NCBI RefSeq assembly: GCF_013408685.1
Contig: NZ_JACBZY010000001.1
Coordinates: 62,001 to 126,000 of the forward strand
Direction: 5' to 3'
Length of the DNA stretch: 64,000 nt
From: Schumannella luteola
GTDB taxonomy: Bacteria; Actinomycetota; Actinomycetes; Actinomycetales; Microbacteriaceae
The notes under the pieces are model-generated. The model had not been told where the DNA came from. It worked only from the letters and a program-made list of their open reading frames with translations, and did no database searches. Made by a program: the position numbers and the translations under genes. Shown piece after piece: positions 8,201 through 16,772 of this stretch. Every line of letters begins with the position of its first letter. Position 1 is the first letter of the stretch.

Positions 8201-11200
8201 GGTCACCCACTTCTCGGCCTCGAGCTCGTTCGCGACCGACGAGGATGCCGGCTTCGGGGTGAGCTCGAACGAGTTGACGTTGGCGACGTAGGGCTGGTTC
8301 GAGTTCTGGGTCGTCGAGGTGAAGACCGCGAACACGTTCTTCGTGCCGGCGAAGACCGCCGGGTCGAGGTCGGCGGTCGCCGTGCCGGTCGTGCCCCAGC
8401 CGGAGCCGGTGTACGGCAGCGCGATCTTCGCCGCGACGGCGCCGGTCAGCGAGCCGAGGCGCAGCTCGATCGCCGAGTCGGATGCGGCGCGCGACTGCGG
8501 CTTGTCGTACTCGACCGACACCTTCACGACGCCCGAGCCGAGCTCGACGTCGTTCCACTGCGCCCAGGCGCCGTTGGTGACGTTCTCGAACTTGCCGTTC
8601 GCGAGGTTGAGGGCGAGCGATCCGCCCCCGGTCGCGGTGGCGTTCGGCGCGGTGAGCTTGATCGTGGTCACCGGTGCTCCGCCGACCGGGTCGGTCGAGA
8701 ACTGGAACCAGTCGAAGTTCGACACCCACTGCTGACCCGAGGGCGCGGTGAAGGTGAACGACGCCTGCTTCGCGGCGGCGAGCGCGGCCGGGTCGGTGAT
8801 CGCGACGGTCACGGTCGTGTAGTTGCCCCAGCCGTTCGTGCCGGGCAGGGATGCGGTCGCGACGATCGGTCCGTTCGCGTCGCCGGCGCGCACATCCACC
8901 CGGCTCGGCGCGCCCGTGCTCGAGGCGCTGCTGGAGTAGCGGATGGCGACGCTCTGCGGCGACGCCCCGGCGAAGTCGAGGTCGTCGTAGCGCACCCACG
9001 AGCCCGTGGTCACGCCGCCGAGGTTGCCGCCCGACTGGAAGCTCTCGTTCTTGAGCTGGCCGGCCGACCAGGCGTCGGAGGCCTCGGCCTGCAGGGTGCG
9101 GTAGGCGCCCTGGTCGAGCGCGAGCCCGGCGATCGCGCCGTTCAGGCGGTCGGCGGCGGCACGCAGATCGGCAGTGGATGCGGTGGCCGCGTCGACGACG
9201 GTGCGCGCGTTCTCGAGCGCCGAGGTCAGCGCGCGGTAGCTCGCGGCCGAGTAGTTGCCGGGCCGCACGAGAGCGGCCTGGTCGATGAGCTGCTGCAGCG
9301 CGACGCGCTCGGCCGAGGCGACCGAGACGATCAGCGGGTCGCGGCTCGAGAGCCCGGGGCCGGTGACCTCACGCGCAGTCAGCCCGTCGGCGAAGACGCT
9401 GTCGGCGAAGGCGATCGAGAAACGCGCGGCCTCGGCCGCGGTTCCGGTGACGTGGATGCGCACGCTCGTCGCGTCGGCGACGGTCACCTCGGCGGCGAGA
9501 CCGGCGGGCAGGCCCGCGACGGTCGCGGCGCCCGAGCCGGTGAGACTCGTGCCCGCGGCGCTGGCGAAGCGGCCCCCGCTCAGGGTCATCGTGACGGTGC
9601 CGTCGACGGCGCCGTTCGCGGCCGCCTGCACCGTGTTCGCGTCGACCGCGACGGTCGCCGTGCCGGGCTGCGATCCGCCCTCCTCGGCCGTGCTCAGCGA
9701 GTAGGCCGGCTGGGTCTTCGAGCCCCAGGTCGAGGCCTTCGCGCCCATCTGGAACTCCAGGCTGCCGCCGCCCACGACATCCGCATAGTCGAGCCAGGTG
9801 TTGCCGAAGGGCTTGCCGTTCAGCGTGGCCGACTGCACGTAGTAGTCGTCGGCGCTGACGCCCTTCGCGCTGACGCTGAAGCTGCGTCCGCTCGCGTAGT
9901 TGATCGTGGTCGTGTCGAAGAACGGCGAGCCGATCTGGAACTGCGACGAGCCCGCGGTGACCGGGAACAGGCCGATGGATGCGGCGACGAACATCGTCGA
10001 CATGGTGCCGGCGTCGTTGTCCATGGTCGGCAGGAAGCCGGCCGGGTCGAGCTTGTAGACCTTGGTCTTGATCGGCGGGGTGAACTCGCCATTCGCGCTC
10101 GGCGCCTCGCCCGTGCTGCCGGTCGCGATGTACCGGTTCCAGGTCTCCTTCGTGTAGATCGAGCGCACCCACTTCTGGGTCAGGCTCGGCTCGCCCACGT
10201 AGTTGAACAGGTAGGGCGCCTGCAGGTCGATCTCGTTGGCGTTCGAATGCAGCATCCCCTTGCCGTCGTCCGGTCGGTCCTCGCCGAACATGTGCTCGAG
10301 CGCGAGGCGGGTCGCATCGGTGCCGCCCATGGCCTGGATGAGGCCGTCCATGTCGTAGGCGTCGTACCAGTTGTACTGCCAGAGCGTGCCCTGGTAGAGG
10401 CTCGCGGCCTCGAAGCGCTCGTAGTCGACGCTGGTCCAGTTGCCGTTCGCGTCACGCGGGGTGAGGAGACCGGCCTGAGTGCCGTCGGCGGCGGTGAACG
10501 CGCCCGGCTTGATCAGGTTCGCGATCGGCAGGGCGGCCTGCTCGCGCAGCTTCGCCGCGTCATCCGTGCGGCCGAGCGCGTCGGCGATGATCGCGAGCGC
10601 CCACTGGTCGTAGCCGCGCTGCACGCTGTTGCCGGGGTCGTTCGCGATGTAGCCGGCGCGCAGCTGGGCGCCGGTGTAGCGGCCGACGAGGGTGTCGATC
10701 GCGGGGTAGGCCTCGCCGAGACGGTCGAAGCCGGTGAAGCCCTTCGAGATCGCGTCGGCGATGATGACCGACGAGCGCTCCCACCGCACGGTCGGCACCG
10801 AGTGCACGGCCGAGCTGAGCGCGGTTCCGCTGGAGGCCGAGTCGGCGAAGAGGTAGATCAGCGACTGCACCATGTCGCGGTACATCTCGGGGGCGACGTA
10901 GGCGAAGACGGAGTACTTGCGGAAGTCATCCCACGACGACCAGGCGTCGTAGTAGGTGAAGCCCTCGGCGCGGTGCACGGCGCCGTCGACGCCGCGGTAG
11001 GTGCCCGAGGTGCTGGTCGCGTTCATCGGCAGCGCGAACATGCGGTACAGGTGCGTGTAGAAGAGCTTCGTGAGCGAGCCGTCGGGGTCGCTGGTGGTCG
11101 AGGCGGTCACGTCGACCGAGCCGAGGCGGCCGTTCCAGACGGCGCGGGTGGCGGCGCGCACCTGGTCGAAGGTGGCGCCGGCGATCTCGGCCTGCTGGTC

Positions 11201-12109
11201 GATGCGGGCCTGGTCAGCGCTGATCGGCGAGAGGGTGACGCGCAGCTCGACGTCGGCCGCATCCGCCGTGGCGAACTTCAGCACGGCGCCGGTGTCGACG
11301 CCGTCCTGCGTCGTGGCGGAGCTGAGGGCTGCACCGGCGGCGCCCCAGGTCTGCACCGCGGTGACCGGCTTCGTCGTCTCGGCGTAGTAGTAGAGCTGGT
11401 AGGCGGCGCCGTTGAACGAGCCCGCGATGCGGCCCGAGATCGCGGCGCGCTGGTCGGCGAGCTTCGTCACGGTGAGCGACGAGGCCGTGCGGCTCGTGTA
11501 GTTGTTCGCGAGGTCGACGACGAGCGAGGGCGTCGACCCGGCCGGGAAGGCGTAGCGGTGCAGACCGGTGCGGGTGGTCGCGGTCAGCTCCGACTGGATG
11601 GTGCCGCCGGGCGTCGTCACGGCGCCGTCCTTGCCGGCGATCGCGCCGAGGCCGACCCGGTAGTAGCCGGGCGAGGCCTCCTCGTCGCTGTGCGAGAAGC
11701 TGTGCGCGTACGAGCCGGTGCTGGGGCGCGCGGTGTAGTCGACCGAGGTCGGCACGACGAGGATGTCGCCGCCGCCGCCCGATCCGCCCACGCCGTCGAG
11801 GTTGGTGTTGGTGAACCCGGCGATCTTGCTCTGCGTGTAGTCGTAGCCCGAGTGGTTGCGGTTCGGCACCGTCATCGGGTTGACCTTGGCGAGGCCGTTG
11901 GGCGCCTGGGCGCCGGGCAGGTCGTTGCCGTCGTCGGCCGCGGTCGACACGAAGGGGTCGACGAGGGAGGCGTAGTCGGTCGGCGCCGGCGCGGCCTGAG
12001 CGGCGGTAGCCGGCAGGCCGACGGCGAGCGCGCCGCCGGCGGCGATCGCGAATGCGACGACGCCGGCGAGGGCGCGCGCGGGAGCGGGCAGGACGTGCTG
12101 GAGCGACAC
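5225..12109 (-). CDS. Giant wall-anchored GH92 alpha-mannosidase / PAP2 phosphatase fusion
   Basis: Start taken at GTG 12109 (AAGGAA five bases upstream), giving 2294 residues. Order: signal peptide (1-43, ending ATAAQAAP); GH92 catalytic region (about 45-800, with DYASLVDPFVSTA at the start and VQSATLNGKPF near the end); a beta domain; a FIVAR helix bundle (about 926-1005); three CBM6-like beta-sandwiches (about 1005-1438); a second FIVAR region; Fn3 (about 1576-1671); a PAP2 domain (about 1683-2020) with K1823-x6-R1830-P, PSGH 1862-1865 and R1898-x5-H1904-x3-D1908 all present; a cadherin-like beta domain; a Pro/Gly/Thr spacer; LAATG (2256-2260), a membrane helix and a basic tail. LAxTG is the usual class E sortase signal. 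GH92 enzymes remove terminal mannose from glycans, some from mannose phosphodiesters. Joining one to an acid phosphatase suggests attack on phosphorylated mannans; that last step is inference. Confidence 0.9.
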   Translation of the reverse strand: MSLQHVLPAPARALAGVVAFAIAAGGALAVGLPATAAQAAPAPTDYASLVDPFVSTAADDGNDLPGAQAPNGLAKVNPMTVPNRNHSGYDYTQSKIAGFTNTNLDGVGGSGGGGDILVVPTSVDYTARPSTGSYAHSFSHSDEEASPGYYRVGLGAIAGKDGAVTTPGGTIQSELTATTRTGLHRYAFPAGSTPSLVVDLANNYTSRTASSLTVTKLADQRAAISGRIAGSFNGAAYQLYYYAETTKPVTAVQTWGAAGAALSSATTQDGVDTGAVLKFATADAADVELRVTLSPISADQARIDQQAEIAGATFDQVRAATRAVWNGRLGSVDVTASTTSDPDGSLTKLFYTHLYRMFALPMNATSTSGTYRGVDGAVHRAEGFTYYDAWSSWDDFRKYSVFAYVAPEMYRDMVQSLIYLFADSASSGTALSSAVHSVPTVRWERSSVIIADAISKGFTGFDRLGEAYPAIDTLVGRYTGAQLRAGYIANDPGNSVQRGYDQWALAIIADALGRTDDAAKLREQAALPIANLIKPGAFTAADGTQAGLLTPRDANGNWTSVDYERFEAASLYQGTLWQYNWYDAYDMDGLIQAMGGTDATRLALEHMFGEDRPDDGKGMLHSNANEIDLQAPYLFNYVGEPSLTQKWVRSIYTKETWNRYIATGSTGEAPSANGEFTPPIKTKVYKLDPAGFLPTMDNDAGTMSTMFVAASIGLFPVTAGSSQFQIGSPFFDTTTINYASGRSFSVSAKGVSADDYYVQSATLNGKPFGNTWLDYADVVGGGSLEFQMGAKASTWGSKTQPAYSLSTAEEGGSQPGTATVAVDANTVQAAANGAVDGTVTMTLSGGRFASAAGTSLTGSGAATVAGLPAGLAAEVTVADATSVRIHVTGTAAEAARFSIAFADSVFADGLTAREVTGPGLSSRDPLIVSVASAERVALQQLIDQAALVRPGNYSAASYRALTSALENARTVVDAATASTADLRAAADRLNGAIAGLALDQGAYRTLQAEASDAWSAGQLKNESFQSGGNLGGVTTGSWVRYDDLDFAGASPQSVAIRYSSSASSTGAPSRVDVRAGDANGPIVATASLPGTNGWGNYTTVTVAITDPAALAAAKQASFTFTAPSGQQWVSNFDWFQFSTDPVGGAPVTTIKLTAPNATATGGGSLALNLANGKFENVTNGAWAQWNDVELGSGVVKVSVEYDKPQSRAASDSAIELRLGSLTGAVAAKIALPYTGSGWGTTGTATADLDPAVFAGTKNVFAVFTSTTQNSNQPYVANVNSFELTPKPASSSVANELEAEKWVTKSTADLKSENSTWNNAGPVTNLGGTANGAWLDYGTLDFGDKAVTAITVRYVNNSSRVGDNTSIDVVLDGYDPAKPGTPAVNIPLPVTGSTWQADGSVTAKLAAPITGKHSVQLVFHTTPAANRPYAGNVDKLVFERGVVTTGLAAAITATEGLAADGARYSVIDFAVFQRELAAAKKLLAAPTTQSAVDAQARSLRLAAGQLVPVSSIRLDDAIAQAAAIDADRYTADSAAALATALVAAKRVAADTAASDADRDAATAALTVALAGLAVKPAAAPAAPVAASAVVADSSVTVRWAAVVDAITPVTSYLVELDDSHQVTVEASQTSVVFTWLKAGETVRARVTAINAAGASTPTEWATPVVIGAPAPAANQPRVAAAGASAADGSAASASPFAASALAAGYSSDAWPATANGKDYLVNLLSGVSTLGTDVLGTNKALPNSAAVTAANDQTAIRINNSASTAQVKKAEIDADNSPTVTMADGFGSRLGSLYLTALNGGKLPKTSALFGRVTQGLDSTGTAKDTYNYLRPYVRLGFVGDGGRIYESSNGSYAGLAGNGSFPSGHTYSGYVTGTLLATLLPELAPQVLARASEYGDNRIVLGFHYPIDVMGGRMAAQATIAHRWADPEFAALMTEAHQELESVLGAACTDGGFGDDLNACAGALYNGLDATAATKLYTERLSYGLPQDGAAGQKITVPDDAVALLASSFPELDDAQRRQILEQTALDSGYPLDVTAQGDASWQRIDLARAMTAEYTLDAAGNVTVGNGVSDTDASIAAASDLKVAGVTLDGFDPSIRTYVVDWPTGHALPAVSASASVDGASVSVTSGAAPVERSAAGSAGSSARTLFAAATTQALLQAPLAAATHARTVTVTSANGQHTQQYTVLFTITADDHLPAAVDPGAGDPGDGGPGTGEPGTGTPGTGTPGTPGSGSGGTGAGAVQPAAGGRGSAAGDDLAATGVSGLPEALAAALLLLAAGAGLVVARRRRAARAGA

Positions 12110-12438
12110 GGGGGTTCCTTCGTGAGGCCGCGACGGGCGCGACGCCGAGATGGTGGTGGTGCGACGCGCGCCCGCCGGAGCGGGTGACAGCGCTGTCATG
12201 GTCTGCACCATACCCATGAGCAGGGTTCAGCACCAGAGTCGGGCGTCGAAGTCGTCCGGGCGCGATCGGGGTCGCGGCCGGGTGGCTCGCGACGACAGTG
12301 CCCGCGTCAGATGAACGACAGATGACGGACAGTGGACGGCGCGGAACCGTCAGGTGTCAGTCAGGACGTGAGGATGCCACGTTCAGGCCGCTCCTGCGCT
12401 CAGCGAGCGCGAAGACCCTCAGGCGAGCACGTCGCCGC

Positions 12439-13065
12439 TCAGGCGAGCACGAAGAGCAGCTGCTCCGACTCGATCTGGCCGAGCTTGACCTGCAGGCGGT
12501 AGGTCGCGCCGCCGCCGGTCGCCGGGGTGCGGTTCGTCTGGTCGCAGGTCGCGGGATCCGAGCGCACGCGCTCCCAGGCGAGCGCCGCGGTGCTCAGCGA
12601 CTGACCGGCGTCGATCGTGCGCACGTCGTTGGTCGGGTCGGTCTGGCAGTCCTTCGAACCCCAGATGCGGTCGTCGCCCGAGGTGATGGTGAACTCCTGC
12701 GCGGCCGTGCCGACATCCACGCTGCAGGCGCTCGCGCTCGAGTTGGTGATCTGCATCGACATCTGCGGCTGCTGGTCGGCGGCGAAGTTCGTCTTGTCGA
12801 GCACAGCGGTCACCGTGATCGCCGAGGGGGCGCAGGTCGCGGCGGCGGCACCGGAGGCCTTGCCGCTCGGGTTCAGGTCGCCGAGGCCCTTCGAGACGGT
12901 CGGCGACGGCGAGGGGCTCTTGCCGCCGGCCGCGTCGCCGTTGCCGCGAGGCCAGACGATCAGCGCGATGACGATGATGACGACCGCGATCCCGCCGAAC
13001 ACCAGCAGACGCCGACGGCGGTAGACCTCCGGCGGCAGCGGACGCGGGTGCTCGGGCGTCGACAT
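12439..13065 (-). CDS. Membrane-anchored protein of unknown function
   Basis: A 208-residue protein not assigned to a family here. It has a short basic N-terminus, one membrane segment at about residues 20-38 (LLVFGGIAVVIIVIALIVW), a Ser/Pro/Lys linker and an outer domain of about 120 residues that is strand-rich with four cysteines (TCAPS, ACSVD, KDCQTD, ATCDQT) that could form two disulfides. This layout resembles secreted DUF4232-type proteins of actinobacteria, but the match is not certain. The last codons of the gene (CTCAGGCGAGCACG on the plus strand) are repeated once just downstream at 12418-12431. The 329 bases 12110-12438 otherwise hold only the upstream region of the GH92 gene. Confidence 0.75.
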   Translation of the reverse strand: MSTPEHPRPLPPEVYRRRRLLVFGGIAVVIIVIALIVWPRGNGDAAGGKSPSPSPTVSKGLGDLNPSGKASGAAAATCAPSAITVTAVLDKTNFAADQQPQMSMQITNSSASACSVDVGTAAQEFTITSGDDRIWGSKDCQTDPTNDVRTIDAGQSLSTAALAWERVRSDPATCDQTNRTPATGGGATYRLQVKLGQIESEQLLFVLA

Positions 13066-13119
13066 GCGCTCAGGGTAAGCCCGCCGCTCGCCCAGCCCCG
13101 CAGGGCACGCGCGGTTCGC

Positions 13120-13200
13120 ACCATCTCAAGGAGTTGCTGTAACTGATGTGGCGGATGTTGCTCTCCAGCCTCACGGGTTGCAGCAACTCCTTGAGATGGT
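13120..13200. repeat. 20-bp perfect inverted repeat (large hairpin)
   Basis: Arms 13120-13139 and 13181-13200 are perfect reverse complements (20 bp). Five more pairs including wobbles extend inward, leaving a loop of about 31 bases. It lies between argA and the 208-residue protein gene, both on the minus strand. The arms are only about half G+C, unlike the surroundings. It may be an argA terminator or a dispersed palindromic element. Confidence 0.85.
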
Positions 13201-13239
13201 TTCAGGCGCGACGCCTCGCCCGGCGGAGGCTGGCGGCCC

Positions 13240-13749
13240 TCAGACCAGCGACTTGAGCATGCGGGTGTTGCCGAGCGTGTTCTGCTTCACGCGGGCGAGG
13301 TCGAGGAACTCGGCGACGCCGTCGTCGGTCGAGCGCACGAGCTCGGCGTAGACCTCGGGCGGCACGACGCCCTCGCCGATCTCGGTGTAGCCGTGACGCT
13401 GGAAGAACTCGGTCTCGAAGGTCAGGCAGAACAGCCGGGTCAGGCCGAGCTCGCGCGCATCCGTCTCGAGCCGCTCGAGCAGCGCATGGCCGACGCCGCG
13501 TCCGCGCACGCCGTCGGCGGCGGCGAGGGTGCGCACCTCGCCGAGGTCCTCCCACATGACGTGCAGCGCGCCGCATCCCAGCAGGTCGCCATCGGCCGCC
13601 TCGACGACCCGGAACTCCTGCACCGCCTCGTAGAGCACGACGCGCTCCTTGCCGAGCAGGATGCGCGACTGCACGAGCGGCTCGATCAGCTCGAGGATGC
13701 GGGGCACGTCGCTCGTGCGCGCGCGGCGCACCTGGAACTCGGAGGGCAC
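13240..13749 (-). CDS. argA: Amino-acid N-acetyltransferase (short N-acetylglutamate synthase type)
   Basis: A 169-residue GNAT protein whose whole length matches the short N-acetylglutamate synthases of actinobacteria, which lack the amino-acid-kinase domain of classical ArgA. Visible features are the N-terminal IRR-like strand (VRRARTSDVPRILELIEPL), the acetyl-CoA loop GVRGRGVGHALL and the LFCLTFETEFFQRHGY segment typical of this subgroup. It would make N-acetylglutamate from glutamate and acetyl-CoA, the first step of arginine synthesis. No other arg gene is nearby. It follows clpC on the same strand, separated by a strong terminator. Confidence 0.85.
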   Translation of the reverse strand: MPSEFQVRRARTSDVPRILELIEPLVQSRILLGKERVVLYEAVQEFRVVEAADGDLLGCGALHVMWEDLGEVRTLAAADGVRGRGVGHALLERLETDARELGLTRLFCLTFETEFFQRHGYTEIGEGVVPPEVYAELVRSTDDGVAEFLDLARVKQNTLGNTRMLKSLV

Positions 13750-13792
13750 CGACCCAGCCTAGAACCGGCGCGAGGGACGCCCGAACAGACGG

Positions 13793-13824
13793 ACGGGGCG
13801 GGGATCCGAAGATCCCCGCCCCGT
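13793..13824 (-). terminator. Terminator of clpC
   Basis: Perfect 14-bp stem (13793-13806 with 13811-13824) with loop CGAA, 41 bases beyond the clpC stop codon. The tetraloop and GC-rich stem are typical of actinobacterial terminators. Confidence 0.85.
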
Positions 13825-13864
13825 TCGTTCGAGCCGGAGCTCAGGAGTGGATGTGCGGCGCGGC

Positions 13865-16354
13865 CTAGGAGGACGGGCCCTCGATCGCAGCAGCGGCCTC
13901 GGTCAGCTCGCGGCCCGGCTGACGCCCGGTCGCGAAGGTGAACTCGCCGTCGACCCAGTCGACCTGCACGTGGTCGCCCGCGACGAGGCGGTTGTGCAGG
14001 ATCTCCTCCGAGAGCCGGTCCTCGATCTCGTGCTGCACCGCACGGCGCAGCGGGCGGGCGCCGAGCGTCGGGTCCCATCCGATCTTGATGAGCTCCTCGC
14101 GCGCGGGCTCCGAGATCTCGATCGTCATGTCGCGGTCGAGCAGGCGGTCCTGCAGGCGCTTGATGAAGAGGCCGACGATCTGCTTGAGCTCGTCCTGCGA
14201 GAGCTGCGGGAACACGATCGTCTCGTCGACGCGGTTCAGGAACTCCGGCTTGAAGTGCTTCTTCAGCTCCTCGACCACCTTGGCGCGCATGGCCCGGTAG
14301 CTGTTCTCGGTGTTGCCCTCGAGCGTGAAGCCGACGGGACCGCCGGTGATGTCCTTCGTGCCGAGGTTCGTGGTCATGATGATCACGGTGTTCTTGAAGT
14401 CGACGACGCGACCCTGACCATCCGTCAGACGTCCCTCCTCCAGGATCTGGAGCAGCGAGTTGAAGATGTCGGGGTGGGCCTTCTCGATCTCGTCGAAGAG
14501 CACCACACTGAACGGCTTGCGGCGCACCTTCTCGGTGAGCTGGCCGCCCTCCTCGAAGCCGACGAAGCCGGGAGGGGCTCCGAACAGGCGCGAGACGGTG
14601 TGCTTCTCGCCGTACTCCGACATGTCGAGCGAGATCAGCGCGCCCTCGTCGTCGAAGAGGAATTCGGCGAGCGCCTTGGCGAGCTCGGTCTTTCCGACGC
14701 CCGTGGGGCCGGCGAAGATGAACGAGCCCGAGGGGCGCTTCGGGTCCTTGAGTCCGGCGCGGGTGCGGCGGATCGTCTTGGCGAGAACCGAGATGGCCTC
14801 CTCCTGGCCGATGACCCGCTCGTGCAGGGCCTTCTCCATGAAGATGAGGCGGCTCGACTCCTCCTCCGTGAGCTTGAACACGGGGATGCCGGTCGCGTTC
14901 GCCAGAACCTCGGCGATGACGCCCTCGTCGACGGTGCCGCTCGCGGCCACGTCTCCCGAACGCCACTGCTTCTCGAGGCGGAGGCGCTCGCCGAGCAGCT
15001 TCTTCTCCTCGTCGCGCAGGCTCGCGGCCTTCTCGAAGTCCTGGTCTTCGATCGCCGACTCCTTGCCGACGCGCACCTCGGCGATCTTGTCGTCGAACTC
15101 GCGCAGCTCCGGCGGTGCCGACAGGATCGACAGGCGCAGGCGGGCGCCGGCCTCGTCGATCAGGTCGATGGCCTTGTCGGGCAGGAAGCGGTCCTGCACG
15201 TAGCGGTCGGCGAGGTTCGCGGCGGCGACGAGCGCGCCATCCGTGATCGACACCTTGTGGAAGGCCTCGTACTTGTCGCGCAGGCCCTTGAGGATGTTGA
15301 TCGTGTGCGGCAGCGAGGGCTCCTCGACGCGCACCGGCTGGAAGCGGCGCTCGAGGGCCGCATCCTTCTCGAAGTGCTTGCGGTACTCGTCGAGCGTGGT
15401 CGCGCCGATCGTCTGCAGCTCGCCGCGGGCGAGCATCGGCTTGAGGATGCTGGCCGCGTCGATCGCGCCCTCGGCGGCGCCCGCGCCGACGAGCGTGTGG
15501 ATCTCGTCGATGAAGGTGATGATGTCGCCGCGGGTGCGGATCTCCTTGGTGACCTTCTTGAGGCGCTCCTCGAAGTCACCGCGGTAGCGGGATCCGGCGA
15601 TGAGCGAGCCGAGGTCGAGCGTGTAGAGCTGCTTGTCCTTCAGCGTCTCGGGCACGTCGCCGCGCACGATCGCCTGGGCGAGGCCCTCGACGACGGCGGT
15701 CTTGCCGACGCCGGGCTCGCCGATCAGCACGGGGTTGTTCTTCGAGCGGCGGGAGAGGATCTGCATGACCCGCTCCATCTCCTTCTCGCGGCCGATGACC
15801 GGGTCGAGCTTGCCGTCGCGCGCGAGCTGGGTGTAGTTGCGCCCGAACTGGTCGAGGATCTGCGATCCCTTGTCGGGGGCCTGGTCGTTGCCGCCGACGG
15901 CGACCTGCTCTTTGCCCTGGTAGCCGCTGAGCAGCTGGATGACCTGCTGGCGCACGCGATTCAGGTCGGCGCCGAGCTTGACGAGCACCTGGGCGGCGAC
16001 GCCCTCGCCTTCGCGGATGAGGCCGAGCAGGATGTGCTCGGTGCCGATGTAGCTGTGACCGAGCTGCAGCGCCTCGCGCAGGCTCAGCTCGAGCACCTTC
16101 TTGGCTCGCGGGGTGAAGGGGATGTGGCCGGTCGGCTGCTGCTGACCCTGGCCGATGATGTCCTGCACCTGCTCGCGCACGGCATCCAGCGAGATGCCGA
16201 GGCTCTCGAGTGCCTTCGCGGCGACGCCTTCGCCCTCGTGGATGAGGCCCAGAAGGATGTGCTCGGTGCCGATGTAGTTGTGGTTGAGAAGCTTCGCCTC
16301 TTCCTGGGCGAGCACCACGACCCGTCGGGCCCGGTCGGTGAATCTCTCGAACAT
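13865..16354 (-). CDS. clpC: ATP-dependent Clp protease ATP-binding subunit ClpC
   Basis: Start at ATG 16354, preceded by GGAGGAG, gives 829 residues starting [20 protein letters not shown], the conserved ClpC N-terminus. Two Clp-N repeats are followed by the first AAA+ module (Walker A GEPGVGKT), a UVR-containing middle domain ([16 protein letters not shown]), the second AAA+ module (GPTGVGKT) and a C-terminal ClpP-docking region. ClpC unfolds substrates and feeds them to ClpP, and in actinobacteria it is essential or nearly so. It is transcribed alone. The frame opens slightly upstream, but those codons have no ribosome site. Confidence 0.97.
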   Translation of the reverse strand: MFERFTDRARRVVVLAQEEAKLLNHNYIGTEHILLGLIHEGEGVAAKALESLGISLDAVREQVQDIIGQGQQQPTGHIPFTPRAKKVLELSLREALQLGHSYIGTEHILLGLIREGEGVAAQVLVKLGADLNRVRQQVIQLLSGYQGKEQVAVGGNDQAPDKGSQILDQFGRNYTQLARDGKLDPVIGREKEMERVMQILSRRSKNNPVLIGEPGVGKTAVVEGLAQAIVRGDVPETLKDKQLYTLDLGSLIAGSRYRGDFEERLKKVTKEIRTRGDIITFIDEIHTLVGAGAAEGAIDAASILKPMLARGELQTIGATTLDEYRKHFEKDAALERRFQPVRVEEPSLPHTINILKGLRDKYEAFHKVSITDGALVAAANLADRYVQDRFLPDKAIDLIDEAGARLRLSILSAPPELREFDDKIAEVRVGKESAIEDQDFEKAASLRDEEKKLLGERLRLEKQWRSGDVAASGTVDEGVIAEVLANATGIPVFKLTEEESSRLIFMEKALHERVIGQEEAISVLAKTIRRTRAGLKDPKRPSGSFIFAGPTGVGKTELAKALAEFLFDDEGALISLDMSEYGEKHTVSRLFGAPPGFVGFEEGGQLTEKVRRKPFSVVLFDEIEKAHPDIFNSLLQILEEGRLTDGQGRVVDFKNTVIIMTTNLGTKDITGGPVGFTLEGNTENSYRAMRAKVVEELKKHFKPEFLNRVDETIVFPQLSQDELKQIVGLFIKRLQDRLLDRDMTIEISEPAREELIKIGWDPTLGARPLRRAVQHEIEDRLSEEILHNRLVAGDHVQVDWVDGEFTFATGRQPGRELTEAAAAIEGPSS

Positions 16355-16510
16355 GTCCACTCCTCCGGCGCCGCACACGGAGGCGGCGCCGATACGAAAG
16401 AGAGTAACCAGCGGGTGCGGCCCTTCCTGCCCCTGTTCGCCGTGGGCGTGACCGGGTTGCGCGCCGCGTCGCCCCGGGGTCGCGACGAGCGGATGCGCGG
16501 CTTGCGCGAC

Positions 16511-16545
16511 TTATCGACAGTCGTTAAGTTATCGGCAATCGATAA
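16511..16545. promoter_or_regulatory. Twin palindromic operators before the DUF2975/HTH module
   Basis: Two 17-bp sites whose starts are 18 bp apart: TTATCGACAGTCGTTAA (16511-16527) and TTATCGGCAATCGATAA (16529-16545). The second is a perfect TTATCG-n5-CGATAA palindrome and the first differs at one base of its right arm. They end 14 bases before the start codon of the small membrane protein, where they would overlap its promoter. The HTH protein at the end of this operon is the obvious candidate to bind them; that is inferred. Confidence 0.7.
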
Positions 16546-16559
16546 ACACGGGAGTCGAC

Positions 16560-16772
16560 ATGGGAATGTTCGGAAACGCCTTCATCGGCTGGCACCTGCT
16601 GCTCGTGGTCGGCGTGCTCGCGGTGATCGTGATCGTGATCGTCGTGGTCGTCGCGCTGATCATGCGCGCCGCGCGGCGCATCGACCCCGAGCGGCTCCGC
16701 CTGCAGCAGGAAGCCGAGGAGCAGCGGGCTCGCGCCGAGCGGGCCGAGCGCGACAGCGACGGGCTCGTCTGA
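16560..16772 (+). CDS. Small single-pass membrane protein
   Basis: A 70-residue protein starting at ATG 16560 with GGGAG upstream. After a short N-terminus comes one long hydrophobic helix (residues 13-37, rich in Val/Ile) and then a charged, Glu/Arg-rich helical tail likely to be a coiled coil in the cytoplasm. It is the first gene of a three-gene operon: its TGA overlaps the next ATG (TGATG). Not recognised as a named family; its role is probably linked to the DUF2975 and HTH genes that follow. Confidence 0.75.
   Translation: MGMFGNAFIGWHLLLVVGVLAVIVIVIVVVVALIMRAARRIDPERLRLQQEAEEQRARAERAERDSDGLV

Noticed and set aside
5528-12187. A 2219-codon open frame on the plus strand
   Set aside because: It is the antisense shadow of the GH92-PAP2 gene; composition is Arg/Gly/Val noise with no domain.
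16379-16510. ClgR or CtsR box upstream of clpC
   Set aside because: No convincing match to either motif could be picked out by eye.
13847-16771. Plus-strand frame running from 13847 into the DUF2975 gene
   Set aside because: Only the part from 16772 is a gene; the rest is antisense to clpC.
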